Positions 26,334 through 34,633 of a stretch of DNA of 63,897 nucleotides are shown piece after piece. The notes beneath the pieces were generated by a model that was not told the origin of the DNA, made no database searches, and saw nothing but the letters and a program-made list of their open reading frames with translations. The translations under genes were made by a program, and so were the position numbers. Source of the DNA: Ruminococcus sp. (GTDB taxonomy: Bacteria; Bacillota; Clostridia; Oscillospirales; Ruminococcaceae); assembly GCA_014799785.1 (NCBI GenBank), contig JAAVHI010000101.1, positions 1-63,897 on the forward strand, in the 5' to 3' direction. Positions within the stretch are counted from its first letter, which is position 1, and each line of letters starts with the position of its first letter.

Positions 26334-26450
26334 GTGAAAACTTTCTGGCGCGCCCTGTGGCTTGCTGCCGTGGCTTTCGGAGGAGTGGCTCTCGTCCGCG
26401 TTGCCCTGGAAATACTCAACAGAGACAGCAAAAGATATATTGATGTATAA
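26334..26450 (+). CDS. 38-residue single-helix membrane protein
   Basis: A GTG-initiated small gene: MKTFWRALWLAAVAFGGVAL, then VRVALEILNRDSKRYIDV. One hydrophobic helix with a basic N terminus predicts a membrane protein with its charged tail on the other side. AGGCGGTG lies six bases before the GTG, the same unusual ribosome site form seen before ftsE. A TATAAT at about 26273, with a weak -35, could start it. Its upstream and downstream neighbours are on the same strand, and it ends 46 bases before the flippase gene, so it may be the first gene of that transcript. Function unknown. Confidence 0.5.
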   Translation: MKTFWRALWLAAVAFGGVALVRVALEILNRDSKRYIDV

Positions 26451-26496
26451 CTAATAGTAGTTACTGCAAATAAAATTACACGGAGTAATTTTTAAC

Positions 26497-27915
26497 ATGA
26501 ATAAATATCAGAAATTAGCGGGAAATACCCTGATATTCGCTATCGGAAACTTCGGGGCGAAATTCCTGAGCTTTATATTAATGCGGCTCTACACGGGCTG
26601 CATGACCGACGAACAGTACGGCATGGCTGACCTGCTTATCCAGACGGTAAACGTCCTGTACCCAATAGTCACTCTCAGCATGGCGGACGCGATAATCCGC
26701 TTCGGCATGGAGAAAAAAATAGACGGACGGCAGGTCTACACCGTCGCACTCTGCTCAACTCTTATGGGACTGGGCGTGCTTACCCTTGCTATGCCGATCT
26801 TCAATCTATTCGAAACGTATAATCAGTACAGTTTTATACTATATGTATGCTGTTACTGCTCCTGCTTCAGGCAGATAGCCTCCAATTTTGTAAGGGCAAA
26901 GGGCTATGTAAAGCTGTTCGCTCTGGACGGTATAGTCTCCGCGCTTACGATAGTGATATTCAACGTTATCTTTCTTGTCTGCTTCAAAATGGGAGTTACA
27001 GGATACGTTCTGTCCATAGTCCTGTCCGACGCGCTTTCCTTTACGGGACTTACCGTTATGGCGGGTCTGCACAAATATCTGGACATCACTTACTTTAACA
27101 AGAAGCTTTTCACGGATATGATAAAATATTCCGCGCCGCTTATCCCCGCGTACGTTATGTGGTGGATAACCTCCGCCTCGGACAGATGGTTCGTCAAGAG
27201 CCTTTGCGGCGGGGGAGTGAACGGCGTATACAGCGTTGCCTACAAGATACCGTCCCTGCTGATGATGTTTACAACGCTGTTCTATCAGGCATGGCAGATG
27301 TCCGCTATCGAGAACAGGAACGACAGCGGTCTGTCGAAATTCTACACCAAAATTTACGGAGCGTACAGCTCCCTTTTGATGATAGCCGCGGCGGGGGTTA
27401 TCATGCTTGTGAAGCCTCTGACCTATCTTCTCGTGGACAACGATCCCGAAAAGAACTTTATTTTCTCGTACCACTACACGCCGATACTGGTAATGGCTAT
27501 GATATTCCAGTGTCTGTGCCAGTTTACGTCAAGCGTCTACAATGTAACTAAAAAGTCCATGAATTCAATGCTGACAAGCGTTATAGCGGCTGTGACAAAC
27601 CTGATACTCAACTTCCTGCTGATACCCGAATACGGAGCATACGGCGCGGCGGTGGCAACGGCGGTATCCTACGCGGCTTGCTTCGGCATACGTATCTTTG
27701 ACGTTACAAGACTTATCGAGTTCAAGGCTTACCATATCAGGACGATAATCAACACCGTTATGGTGGGAGTCATGGCTTACATTGCCATAACCGAGCCTAA
27801 GCTTACATATCTGTGGCTGATACTTATTTTCCTGCTTGTGACTGCGCTTAACTTCGGGGCGGTAATGAGTACGGTCAAAAAGATTTTAAACAGGCGGTCG
27901 GGAGAGAAAAATTAA
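26497..27915 (+). CDS. polysaccharide flippase (Wzx/MVF type)
   Basis: 472 residues with about 12-14 membrane helices in the pattern of the MOP superfamily. The N-terminal LAGNTLIFAIGNFGAKFLSFILMRLYTGCMTDEQYGMADLLIQTVNVLYPIVTLSMADAIIRFG is typical of lipid-linked oligosaccharide and capsule flippases. It moves undecaprenyl-linked glycan units across the membrane. It is not inside an obvious capsule cluster here; the nearest glycan-assembly genes are at 34.6-38.2 kb. The ATG has a GGAG at a slightly long spacing (11 bases). Confidence 0.88.
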   Translation: MNKYQKLAGNTLIFAIGNFGAKFLSFILMRLYTGCMTDEQYGMADLLIQTVNVLYPIVTLSMADAIIRFGMEKKIDGRQVYTVALCSTLMGLGVLTLAMPIFNLFETYNQYSFILYVCCYCSCFRQIASNFVRAKGYVKLFALDGIVSALTIVIFNVIFLVCFKMGVTGYVLSIVLSDALSFTGLTVMAGLHKYLDITYFNKKLFTDMIKYSAPLIPAYVMWWITSASDRWFVKSLCGGGVNGVYSVAYKIPSLLMMFTTLFYQAWQMSAIENRNDSGLSKFYTKIYGAYSSLLMIAAAGVIMLVKPLTYLLVDNDPEKNFIFSYHYTPILVMAMIFQCLCQFTSSVYNVTKKSMNSMLTSVIAAVTNLILNFLLIPEYGAYGAAVATAVSYAACFGIRIFDVTRLIEFKAYHIRTIINTVMVGVMAYIAITEPKLTYLWLILIFLLVTALNFGAVMSTVKKILNRRSGEKN

Positions 27916-27948
27916 TGCTTTCATGACTTTCAAGGAGCGTGAAATTCT

Positions 27949-28971
27949 ATGAAAATCGACGCATGGTGGTTTGAAAATAAACAGGGAGCTTCCGAGGTTT
28001 TACAACCAGAGGTATTCGTTCCGAAAACCTGCTTCGGAATTTATGCGGAACCGGACAAAATATCGTATCCCCTTACCGTAAAAGTCACGGCGGAATTGGA
28101 CGGAAAACAGCTTTACAACGGCGAATTTACGATAAAAAGCGGCAATGAAGCATACGAAACGTACGAAGCAAGATGTACGGACAGCACGTTCACTCTTAAA
28201 GCTTTGGCTGAAAATATATCGGGACTTCCCGACAAAATAAGCGTTGAAATTGAAACAGGCGGAAAGCGTTACGCCGAAACGGTAAAATGCGAGTACGCAA
28301 GGCTGTACGGAAAAATCACAGATTTTGGCGGCAAGCCTTTTCCGGCATTGGTGCAAATGCAAAGGGTCGGCTTTGACAAGGATATATCAATAGGCGTATG
28401 GAGCGACAAAAACGGCGAATACTCGGCGGTCGTTCCCAAAGGCTGTTACAATTCGTTCTTTATAGATGACGAAAGCTACGGCAAGACAAGCCTTGAAAGC
28501 TGGTGCTGGCATATGCTCATCGACGGGGACGAGGAAATTAATTTTAAAATCGGCAACGGCGAGGTTTACTCTCTGTCGGTATGGTGCAATAACGGCGGCG
28601 GACAGACTTTGTTTTTCTGGTTCAGACCTATGATTTTGGGAAAGAAATCAGAGTATGAGGTCGAGATAAACGGTCAGAGCAGGACGGTGACAGATATATC
28701 CCCCGAACTGGAGACGGAAGATATTACTGTAACTCTTAACGGCAGGGAACTGAAAGTTATTTCCCTGCAAAGAATTTATGAAACTACAGAAAATTCCGTT
28801 ATGCCCGCATACATATTGCAGACGGAAAGACCATCTGGCGCAGTGGGAAAGCAGACTGCCGTTGTGGAGTACAACACCGAAAAAAGAAGCGCAGAGCTTG
28901 GCTATACCGCACAAAGTCAGGGGCGTGTGCAATTTTATTTCAGGAATTCAACTTGTTTAACGCTGATGTGA
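27949..28971 (+). CDS. uncharacterised beta-rich protein with a carboxypeptidase-regulatory-like segment
   Basis: 340 residues, no signal peptide and no membrane helix. Residues ~120-165 (ARLYGKITDFGGKPFPALVQMQ...VWSDKNGEYSAVVPKGCYNSFFID) look like a carboxypeptidase regulatory-like domain, the small beta sandwich in which Gly-x-Val/Ile-x-D introduces the fold. The rest is rich in Trp and Tyr (WWFENKQG at the start, SWCWHMLIDGD near residue 185, TLFFWFRPM near residue 220), which suggests carbohydrate recognition, but I cannot name a family. AAGGAG precedes the ATG. The Nudix gene follows after 21 bases and GH36 after that, so it may be part of the alpha-galactoside unit. Confidence 0.55.
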   Translation: MKIDAWWFENKQGASEVLQPEVFVPKTCFGIYAEPDKISYPLTVKVTAELDGKQLYNGEFTIKSGNEAYETYEARCTDSTFTLKALAENISGLPDKISVEIETGGKRYAETVKCEYARLYGKITDFGGKPFPALVQMQRVGFDKDISIGVWSDKNGEYSAVVPKGCYNSFFIDDESYGKTSLESWCWHMLIDGDEEINFKIGNGEVYSLSVWCNNGGGQTLFFWFRPMILGKKSEYEVEINGQSRTVTDISPELETEDITVTLNGRELKVISLQRIYETTENSVMPAYILQTERPSGAVGKQTAVVEYNTEKRSAELGYTAQSQGRVQFYFRNSTCLTLM

Positions 28972-28992
28972 TGGTACACGGAGGTTGAAAAC

Positions 28993-29478
28993 ATGAAAAA
29001 GCTGCTGGTTTTGGACGAAAAAAATTACGATGAAAGCCTTGAAGAAATATACCGCATAGCTGTCCGCAGCATTATTCTAAGGGACGGTAAACTGCTTATG
29101 ATAGAAAGCGACGGCGGAGAGCTGAAATTCCCCGGAGGCGGCATGGAGGACGGCGAGGACGATGTTGAAACTCTTATAAGGGAAACTATGGAGGAAACAG
29201 GCTTCTCGGTCGTGCCCGAAACTGTAAGGGAATTCGGCGAAATAGAGGAAAAACGTCTTGCGCTTTACGAAAATAAAATCTGGCACCAAATAAACAGATA
29301 TTATTTTTGTGAGGTCGATGAAAATCAGTCGGCGTGCGATTACTCCGAAAATGAAAAAGCCCACGGCTTTAAACCCGTGTGGTACACATTGGACGAGGCG
29401 TACAAAAAGAACTGTGAACGTGCGTGGAATCAAAGGGAATACCACGCTTTAAAGCTTCTAAAGGAATATTTAAAATAA
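28993..29478 (+). CDS. Nudix hydrolase
   Basis: 161 residues with a complete Nudix box: GGMEDGEDDVETLIRETMEE followed by TGF, with the Arg-Glu and Glu-Glu residues that hold magnesium. It hydrolyses a nucleoside diphosphate linked to another group; the substrate is unknown. The preceding strand VRSIILRDGKLLMIESDGGELKFPGGG is standard. GGAGG precedes the ATG. It lies 26 bases upstream of the alpha-galactosidase gene. Confidence 0.9.
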   Translation: MKKLLVLDEKNYDESLEEIYRIAVRSIILRDGKLLMIESDGGELKFPGGGMEDGEDDVETLIRETMEETGFSVVPETVREFGEIEEKRLALYENKIWHQINRYYFCEVDENQSACDYSENEKAHGFKPVWYTLDEAYKKNCERAWNQREYHALKLLKEYLK

Positions 29479-29504
29479 ATTTTTTATAGAAAGGAATGTT
29501 TACA

Positions 29505-31742
29505 ATGGGTATTAAAATTCAGGAATATCACAAGAAGTACATGAAAAAGTCATGGAATGGCGACACCCCGTTTGATGTTGACGTCAAAATGTTTCAGCTT
29601 GACGCTCTGAACACAAGCTACATTTTCGGAGTTACCGACGAGGGCTACCTTATCCACGGCTATTTCGGAAAGAAGATATGCGGAGACGACCTTACATATC
29701 TGCTCCGTCTGGAGGAAAACCCCTGGGTTCCCAAAACCAATATGCGGGACAAGGGTACGTTCATGGACTCCGCCGCTTTCGAGTATCCCTGCCACGGCAC
29801 GGGCGATTACCGCGAGCCCTGTCTTATGGTTATGGACGACGATGGCATGACCACAACAGAACTGCTGTATCAGTCCCATAAGGTCTGCAAGGGCAAGCCC
29901 GCTTTGGAGGGACTTCCCGCAACCTTTGCAAATGAAAACGAAGCGGAGACCCTTGAAATTACCTGCATAGACAAGCACACAGGTCTTGAAGCGGTACTGG
30001 TGTACACGGTGTTTAATGACTTGGACGTTATCACTCGCAGCGTCCGTCTGAAAAACACAGGCAAAGCTCCCCTCAATGTAAAGCGTGTTCTGTCCATGTG
30101 CGTGGACTTCGACAACGACGGCTACGACTTCATCACCCTCAACGGAAGCTGGGCGAGAGAGCGCGTTATCGAGCGTTCAAGGCTTCACCACGGCAAGCAG
30201 GGTATCGACTCGGTAAAGGGTGAGTCCTCACACCAGAACAATCCCTTTATGGCTCTCGTTTCCCACAATGCGGACGAGGACTGCGGCGAGGCTTACGGCT
30301 TCAACTTTGTTTACAGCGGAAACTTTTTCGCTCAGGCTGAGGTAACTCAGCACAAGTACACCCGCGCGGTAATGGGTATCAACCACTTTGACTTTAACTG
30401 GCTTCTTGAAGCGGGTGAGGAATTTGTTGCTCCCGAGGTCGTTATGGTTTATTCGGACGAGGGTATTGGAAAAATGTCCCGCACCTTCCACGACCTGTAC
30501 CGTCAGCACCTTATCCGCGGCGAGTACAAGGATAAACGCCGTCCCATACTTATCAACAACTGGGAGGCTACCTACTTTAACTTCGATACCGACAAGCTTA
30601 TCGGCATTGCAAAGGAAGCCTCCAAGCTCGGCATTGAAATGCTTGTTATGGACGACGGCTGGTTCGGTCACAGAGACTCGGACAATTCTTCTCTCGGCGA
30701 CTGGTTCGTCTACGAAAAGAAGCTTAACGGCGGTCTGAAATACCTTGTTGACGAGGTGAACAAGCTTGGCATGAAGTTCGGTATCTGGTTCGAGCCCGAG
30801 ATGATCTCTCCCGACAGCGAGCTTTATAAAAAGCACCCGGAATGGGCTATTCAGGTTCGCGGACGTGAGCTTACCATGTCCCGCGAGCAGTACGTTCTTG
30901 ACTACTCCAACAAGGAAGTCCGCGACTATGTTTACGACATGATGAAAGCTGTCCTTGACAGCGCAAATATCGAGTACATCAAGTGGGACATGAACCGTCA
31001 GCTTACGGAGGTAGGCTCAACTTCCCTGCCGAAAAACCGTCAGAGGGAGCTTTGGCACAGATACGTTTTAGGCGTTTACGACCTGATGAACAGGCTTACA
31101 ACCGATTACCCATACATTCTTTTGGAGAACTGTTCCGGCGGCGGCGCGCGTTTTGACCCGGGTATGCTCTACTACTCGCCGCAAATTTGGTGTTCCGACG
31201 ACACGGACGCTATCGAGCGTCTGAAGATACAGCACGGCACGTCAATATGCTATCCTGCTTCCGCAATGGGCGCACACGTTTCCGACTGCCCCAACCACAC
31301 GGTGGGACGCTCCACGCCGTTTGCAACAAGAGGAAACGTTGCAATGGTAGGTACATTCGGCTACGAGCTTGACGTTACAAGGATTCCGCAGGAGGACAGG
31401 GACGCTATCCCCGGTCAGATCGAGCAGTTCAACAAGTACAACCCGATTATCCGCACGGGCGACCAGTACCGCATTGGAAACGTTTTTGAGGACAATACCT
31501 GGGACGCATGGATATTCGTCGCAAAGGACAAGTCCGAGGCGGTGTTCACATTTGTTCAGGTTCTGGGCAGACCCAACTACCGCAACAGACGCATCAAGCT
31601 GAAAGGTCTCGACCCGAAATCGCTCTATAAAAATATGGAGACGGGAGAAGTTCTGACGGGCTGCGCTCTGATGAACGCGGGCGTTTTCTTAAAGCTGGAC
31701 GGTGATTTCACTTCCAAGGTGGTTCATTTTGTAAAGCAGTAA
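29505..31742 (+). CDS. alpha-galactosidase, glycoside hydrolase family 36
   Basis: 745 residues, the usual length of tetrameric bacterial GH36, with no signal peptide. After the N-terminal beta sandwich, the TIM barrel carries LVMDDGWFGHRDSDNSSLGDW, the nucleophile Asp495 in YIKWDMNRQLTE and the acid/base Asp565 in QIWCSDDTDAIERL. It removes alpha-1,6-galactose from raffinose-type sugars or galactomannan fragments. An ATG at 29496 is too close to AAAGGA; the ATG at 29505 has the better spacing. The sugar-binding lipoprotein gene that follows is a plausible importer component for its substrate. Confidence 0.95.
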   Translation: MGIKIQEYHKKYMKKSWNGDTPFDVDVKMFQLDALNTSYIFGVTDEGYLIHGYFGKKICGDDLTYLLRLEENPWVPKTNMRDKGTFMDSAAFEYPCHGTGDYREPCLMVMDDDGMTTTELLYQSHKVCKGKPALEGLPATFANENEAETLEITCIDKHTGLEAVLVYTVFNDLDVITRSVRLKNTGKAPLNVKRVLSMCVDFDNDGYDFITLNGSWARERVIERSRLHHGKQGIDSVKGESSHQNNPFMALVSHNADEDCGEAYGFNFVYSGNFFAQAEVTQHKYTRAVMGINHFDFNWLLEAGEEFVAPEVVMVYSDEGIGKMSRTFHDLYRQHLIRGEYKDKRRPILINNWEATYFNFDTDKLIGIAKEASKLGIEMLVMDDGWFGHRDSDNSSLGDWFVYEKKLNGGLKYLVDEVNKLGMKFGIWFEPEMISPDSELYKKHPEWAIQVRGRELTMSREQYVLDYSNKEVRDYVYDMMKAVLDSANIEYIKWDMNRQLTEVGSTSLPKNRQRELWHRYVLGVYDLMNRLTTDYPYILLENCSGGGARFDPGMLYYSPQIWCSDDTDAIERLKIQHGTSICYPASAMGAHVSDCPNHTVGRSTPFATRGNVAMVGTFGYELDVTRIPQEDRDAIPGQIEQFNKYNPIIRTGDQYRIGNVFEDNTWDAWIFVAKDKSEAVFTFVQVLGRPNYRNRRIKLKGLDPKSLYKNMETGEVLTGCALMNAGVFLKLDGDFTSKVVHFVKQ

Positions 31743-31757
31743 TCTTACATTTTATTA

Positions 31758-31788
31758 CAGTTGCCTTCCAAATAACGGAAGGCAACTG
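31758..31788 (+). terminator. hairpin after alpha-galactosidase
   Basis: Perfect 12-base stem CAGTTGCCTTCC / GGAAGGCAACTG with a seven-base loop. There is no strong T run, so it may be a weak terminator or mRNA end-stabiliser. Confidence 0.6.
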
Positions 31789-31895
31789 CCATATATAAGG
31801 AACTTCCTTGGAATGTTCGGTAACTTAAAGGTTTTCGTAAGCTTTTTTTAGCTAAAATGCACAAGATACTCGAAAGTATATCTGTAAAATGTCTC

Positions 31896-31924
31896 TTGAA
31901 AAATTTCGTTTTTTCTGGTATAAT
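31896..31924 (+). promoter_or_regulatory. promoter of sugar-binding lipoprotein 1
   Basis: TTGAAA (31896-31901), 17-base spacer, TATAAT (31919-31924). The 16 bases GGTATAATTATTGTAG are also found at the promoter of lipoprotein 2 on the minus strand near 40780. Confidence 0.8.
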
Positions 31925-31978
31925 TATTGTAGTTGAAGCCGCGTCCTATGCGATGTGAGCTTCAGGAGGAGGTTATTT

Positions 31979-33463
31979 ATGAAGAATGCAAAGAAAATAC
32001 TGGCGGGACTTCTCGCTCTTTCCATGACAGGCGCAATGGCTGCCTGCTCGAGTGACGAGGGTTCTGCAAACAACGACGGCGGCAACGGCGGCGCTGAAGC
32101 TACCACTACCACCACTGCGGAGACCACAGCTGCACTCACAACTAATATCAACGAAGCTGAACTCAGCGAGGAACAGGCTGACTCTCTCAGCAGCGCACTG
32201 TCCCAGCTTCAGGACGTTGAGCTTGCAAACAAGGAGATCAAATGGTTTGCTCACTACGACATCAACCCGAACACAAACGGCGCGTCCAAAAAGGTTGAGC
32301 TTGAACTGTTCGAGAGAAAGTACGGCGGCTCCATCAAGTGGTATCAGACCACATGGGAAAACCGTTACAACGATCTTTCTACATACGTTCTCGGCGGCGA
32401 AGGAATCGACTTCTACGCTTCCGATACGGGCAACCTGCCTAAGGGTATCGTAAGCGGAATGTTCCAGTCCGTAGACCAGTACATCGACATTAACGACGCT
32501 ATCTGGCAGAACACCAAAACAGCTATGGACAGCTACAAGTTCGGCGACAAGCACTTTATGTTCGTTACCAATGTTATCGCAAACTACATGGTATACTACA
32601 ACACAGCTACGATCGAGGCAAACGGTCTTGACGATCCTTGGGATCTTTACAAGTCGGGCGAATGGAACTGGGACAGCTTTAAGAAGATGCTCCAGGATTT
32701 CGTTGACGAGGAAAACGATCAGTGGGGTCTTGACAACTGGTACAACGAAGCTGCTCTGCTTTATTCTGCAGGCGTTCCCACAGTTCAGTCCGTTGACGGT
32801 CAGCTTGTCTGCAACCTGAACGATGCAACTATGGAAAAGGCTATGAACTTCCAGTACGACCTCTACAACAGCGGACTTGTTCTTCCTCTTGAGCAGTTTA
32901 ACTGGTCTATCCAGCCTGCTATGATGGGCGAGGGCAGAGAGCTGTTCTGGATCGGCGGTTCATGGGAAGCTGAGGGCGATCCGTCCACATGGACTACTCA
33001 GATACCTGCCGAAAATCTCGGACTTGTTCCCGTACCGTCTCCTGCGGATTCCGATCATCCTTACCAGCCCGCAACGCTGGAGGGTTATGTTCTCTGTAAG
33101 GGCGCGTCCAATCCTGAGGGCGTTGCACTTTTCGCTGAGTGTACTGTTGTTGCAGGCAGCGATGAGAACGCAAAGGCAATATCCCGTCAGAAGAGAATGG
33201 ACGACGCTCAGTGGTCCGAAGATCTGGTTGACAGACTTGCAGAGATCAATGACCTTGCAAGACAGTACCCTGTTATCGATCTTGCTGCCGGCTGCTCTAC
33301 CGATATCGCTTCCTACACCACCGACGGCGGTTCAGAGGTTGGTATAAGAGCTGCATTCCACGGCACAGACTGGGCTACTACAAGAGAGTCCATCGCTGAC
33401 ACCATCATCATGCTGGTAGGCGAAGTAAACGATGAGCTTCAGGCCAAGGTTGCCGAGGGCTGA
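31979..33463 (+). CDS. sugar-binding lipoprotein 1 (ABC transporter, family 1)
   Basis: 494 residues. The signal peptide ends in a lipobox with Cys23 (GAMAAC), followed by a Ser/Gly/Thr linker. The mature part has the solute-binding-protein fold, with segments IKWFAHYDINPNTNGASKKVELELFERKYGG and YQTTWENRYNDLSTYVLGG. These two segments recur in lipoproteins 2 and 3 in this window, so the three are paralogues. It would capture oligosaccharides outside the cell and pass them to a permease. No permease or ATPase gene is next to it. AGGAGGAGG precedes the ATG; a longer frame upstream is not needed. Its position after GH36 suggests alpha-galactosides. Confidence 0.88.
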   Translation: MKNAKKILAGLLALSMTGAMAACSSDEGSANNDGGNGGAEATTTTTAETTAALTTNINEAELSEEQADSLSSALSQLQDVELANKEIKWFAHYDINPNTNGASKKVELELFERKYGGSIKWYQTTWENRYNDLSTYVLGGEGIDFYASDTGNLPKGIVSGMFQSVDQYIDINDAIWQNTKTAMDSYKFGDKHFMFVTNVIANYMVYYNTATIEANGLDDPWDLYKSGEWNWDSFKKMLQDFVDEENDQWGLDNWYNEAALLYSAGVPTVQSVDGQLVCNLNDATMEKAMNFQYDLYNSGLVLPLEQFNWSIQPAMMGEGRELFWIGGSWEAEGDPSTWTTQIPAENLGLVPVPSPADSDHPYQPATLEGYVLCKGASNPEGVALFAECTVVAGSDENAKAISRQKRMDDAQWSEDLVDRLAEINDLARQYPVIDLAAGCSTDIASYTTDGGSEVGIRAAFHGTDWATTRESIADTIIMLVGEVNDELQAKVAEG

Positions 33464-33481
33464 TTCGTCTAAATAATAATC

Positions 33482-33513
33482 AAAACCGTCCGATTTTCGT
33501 CGGACGGTTTTTT
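33482..33513 (+). terminator. terminator of lipoprotein 1
   Basis: AAAACCGTCCG / CGGACGGTTTT stem followed by T6. Confidence 0.9.
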
Positions 33514-33538
33514 ATTTGTAAATATTAGCGGACAGCTT

Positions 33539-34480
33539 TTATGGCACGTCCTTCAAAATCTCCGCGGACACAAAGCGGTTCTCAAAATCAAAGTGATAGC
33601 AAATTCCCGCGCCGATATCGGTGACGGTGCGGTTTTCGGGATCGGCTTCAAGACCCATTCCGGAATATTTCATGGATATTGCCGCCGCGTCCTCGCTTAT
33701 TTCGGGCAGAGGATTGTCAAAGAACGCGATATCTCCGTCGGAGTGTATTCCGTCATCATTCGGAACAACAGTGTAAAAGGTCATCTCGTTTCCGTATGTG
33801 AAAACAGCAAGGGGATATTCGCCCATATCGTAAACGGTCAGATATTCGTCCAGACGGTTTAGGTCAAGCTCCCATGGCGCCTGACCGCTGTTCACCGACT
33901 CGGCAAACGCGGGATCGCGCGCAATATAGCCTCCGCAGTCAAGCTCGATACACAGATCGTAGGCATAAACCGCGCCGGGATTTTTTTCGGTGTCGGCAAA
34001 CACACGAGCTCCCACAAGAGTAAATTTTCTGCCCGCTTTGGTTTCGCTTTCAAAGTTCACTTCCTCCACGCACTGGTATCTGAACATATCGGGCTCAAGA
34101 CCGCCTGCATTGCTCATATCGGGAATTTTAAGACTGCCGATCGAAACGGTCTCCCAGCCCGTGTAGGGACTGTTCCCGTCCTCGATTTTGACAATTTCCA
34201 CCTGACGTATCTGCTGTGGAGCGGTCTCCATTACGCCGCCTTGAAACGTTACCCGAACTCTGTCCCCGAAATTAAGCTTTTCATCAGAGTATACAAACGT
34301 ACTCCCCTGCGGAAATTCCCCCTCGTCGGGTTCGGCTACGTAGTACAGACCGTCCACGCCGACACGGATTATCGTTCCCGTAAAAGTATGATAATCAGTC
34401 TCGTCCTTTGCGGGCTCACACGCCGTCAGTCCGATAAGAGTAAAAATTATCACCGCCGCCGCGGCAATAAGCTTTTTCAT
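33539..34480 (-). CDS. lipoprotein of unknown function
   Basis: 313 residues with a signal peptide and lipobox Cys21 (GLTACEP). The mature protein begins with a short beta barrel-like segment (TFTGTIIRVGVDGLYYVAEPDEGE...FGDRVRVTF) that resembles small OB-like domains of Firmicute lipoproteins, followed by a larger region I do not recognise. No catalytic motif is visible. GGGAGG precedes the ATG. It is convergent with lipoprotein 1 and is transcribed alone. Confidence 0.7.
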   Translation of the reverse strand: MKKLIAAAAVIIFTLIGLTACEPAKDETDYHTFTGTIIRVGVDGLYYVAEPDEGEFPQGSTFVYSDEKLNFGDRVRVTFQGGVMETAPQQIRQVEIVKIEDGNSPYTGWETVSIGSLKIPDMSNAGGLEPDMFRYQCVEEVNFESETKAGRKFTLVGARVFADTEKNPGAVYAYDLCIELDCGGYIARDPAFAESVNSGQAPWELDLNRLDEYLTVYDMGEYPLAVFTYGNEMTFYTVVPNDDGIHSDGDIAFFDNPLPEISEDAAAISMKYSGMGLEADPENRTVTDIGAGICYHFDFENRFVSAEILKDVP

Positions 34481-34594
34481 ACGCGACCCTCCCGTTGGTT
34501 AGTGTATGATTAAATGGTACAGCCTGTAACAGCTTTTGTCAATACGGTACGGGATTTCTTAATCAAATTGTAATGCCGCTGTAACCAAAAGAAG

Positions 34595-34622
34595 CCCTCC
34601 CGACAAGTACTCATCGGGAGGG
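34595..34622 (-). terminator. terminator of the glycan-assembly operon
   Basis: CCCTCCCGA / TCGGGAGGG stem, minus strand followed by CTTCTTTTGG, just after the glycosyltransferase stop. Confidence 0.8.
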
Positions 34623-34633
34623 TCAGTTTAATT

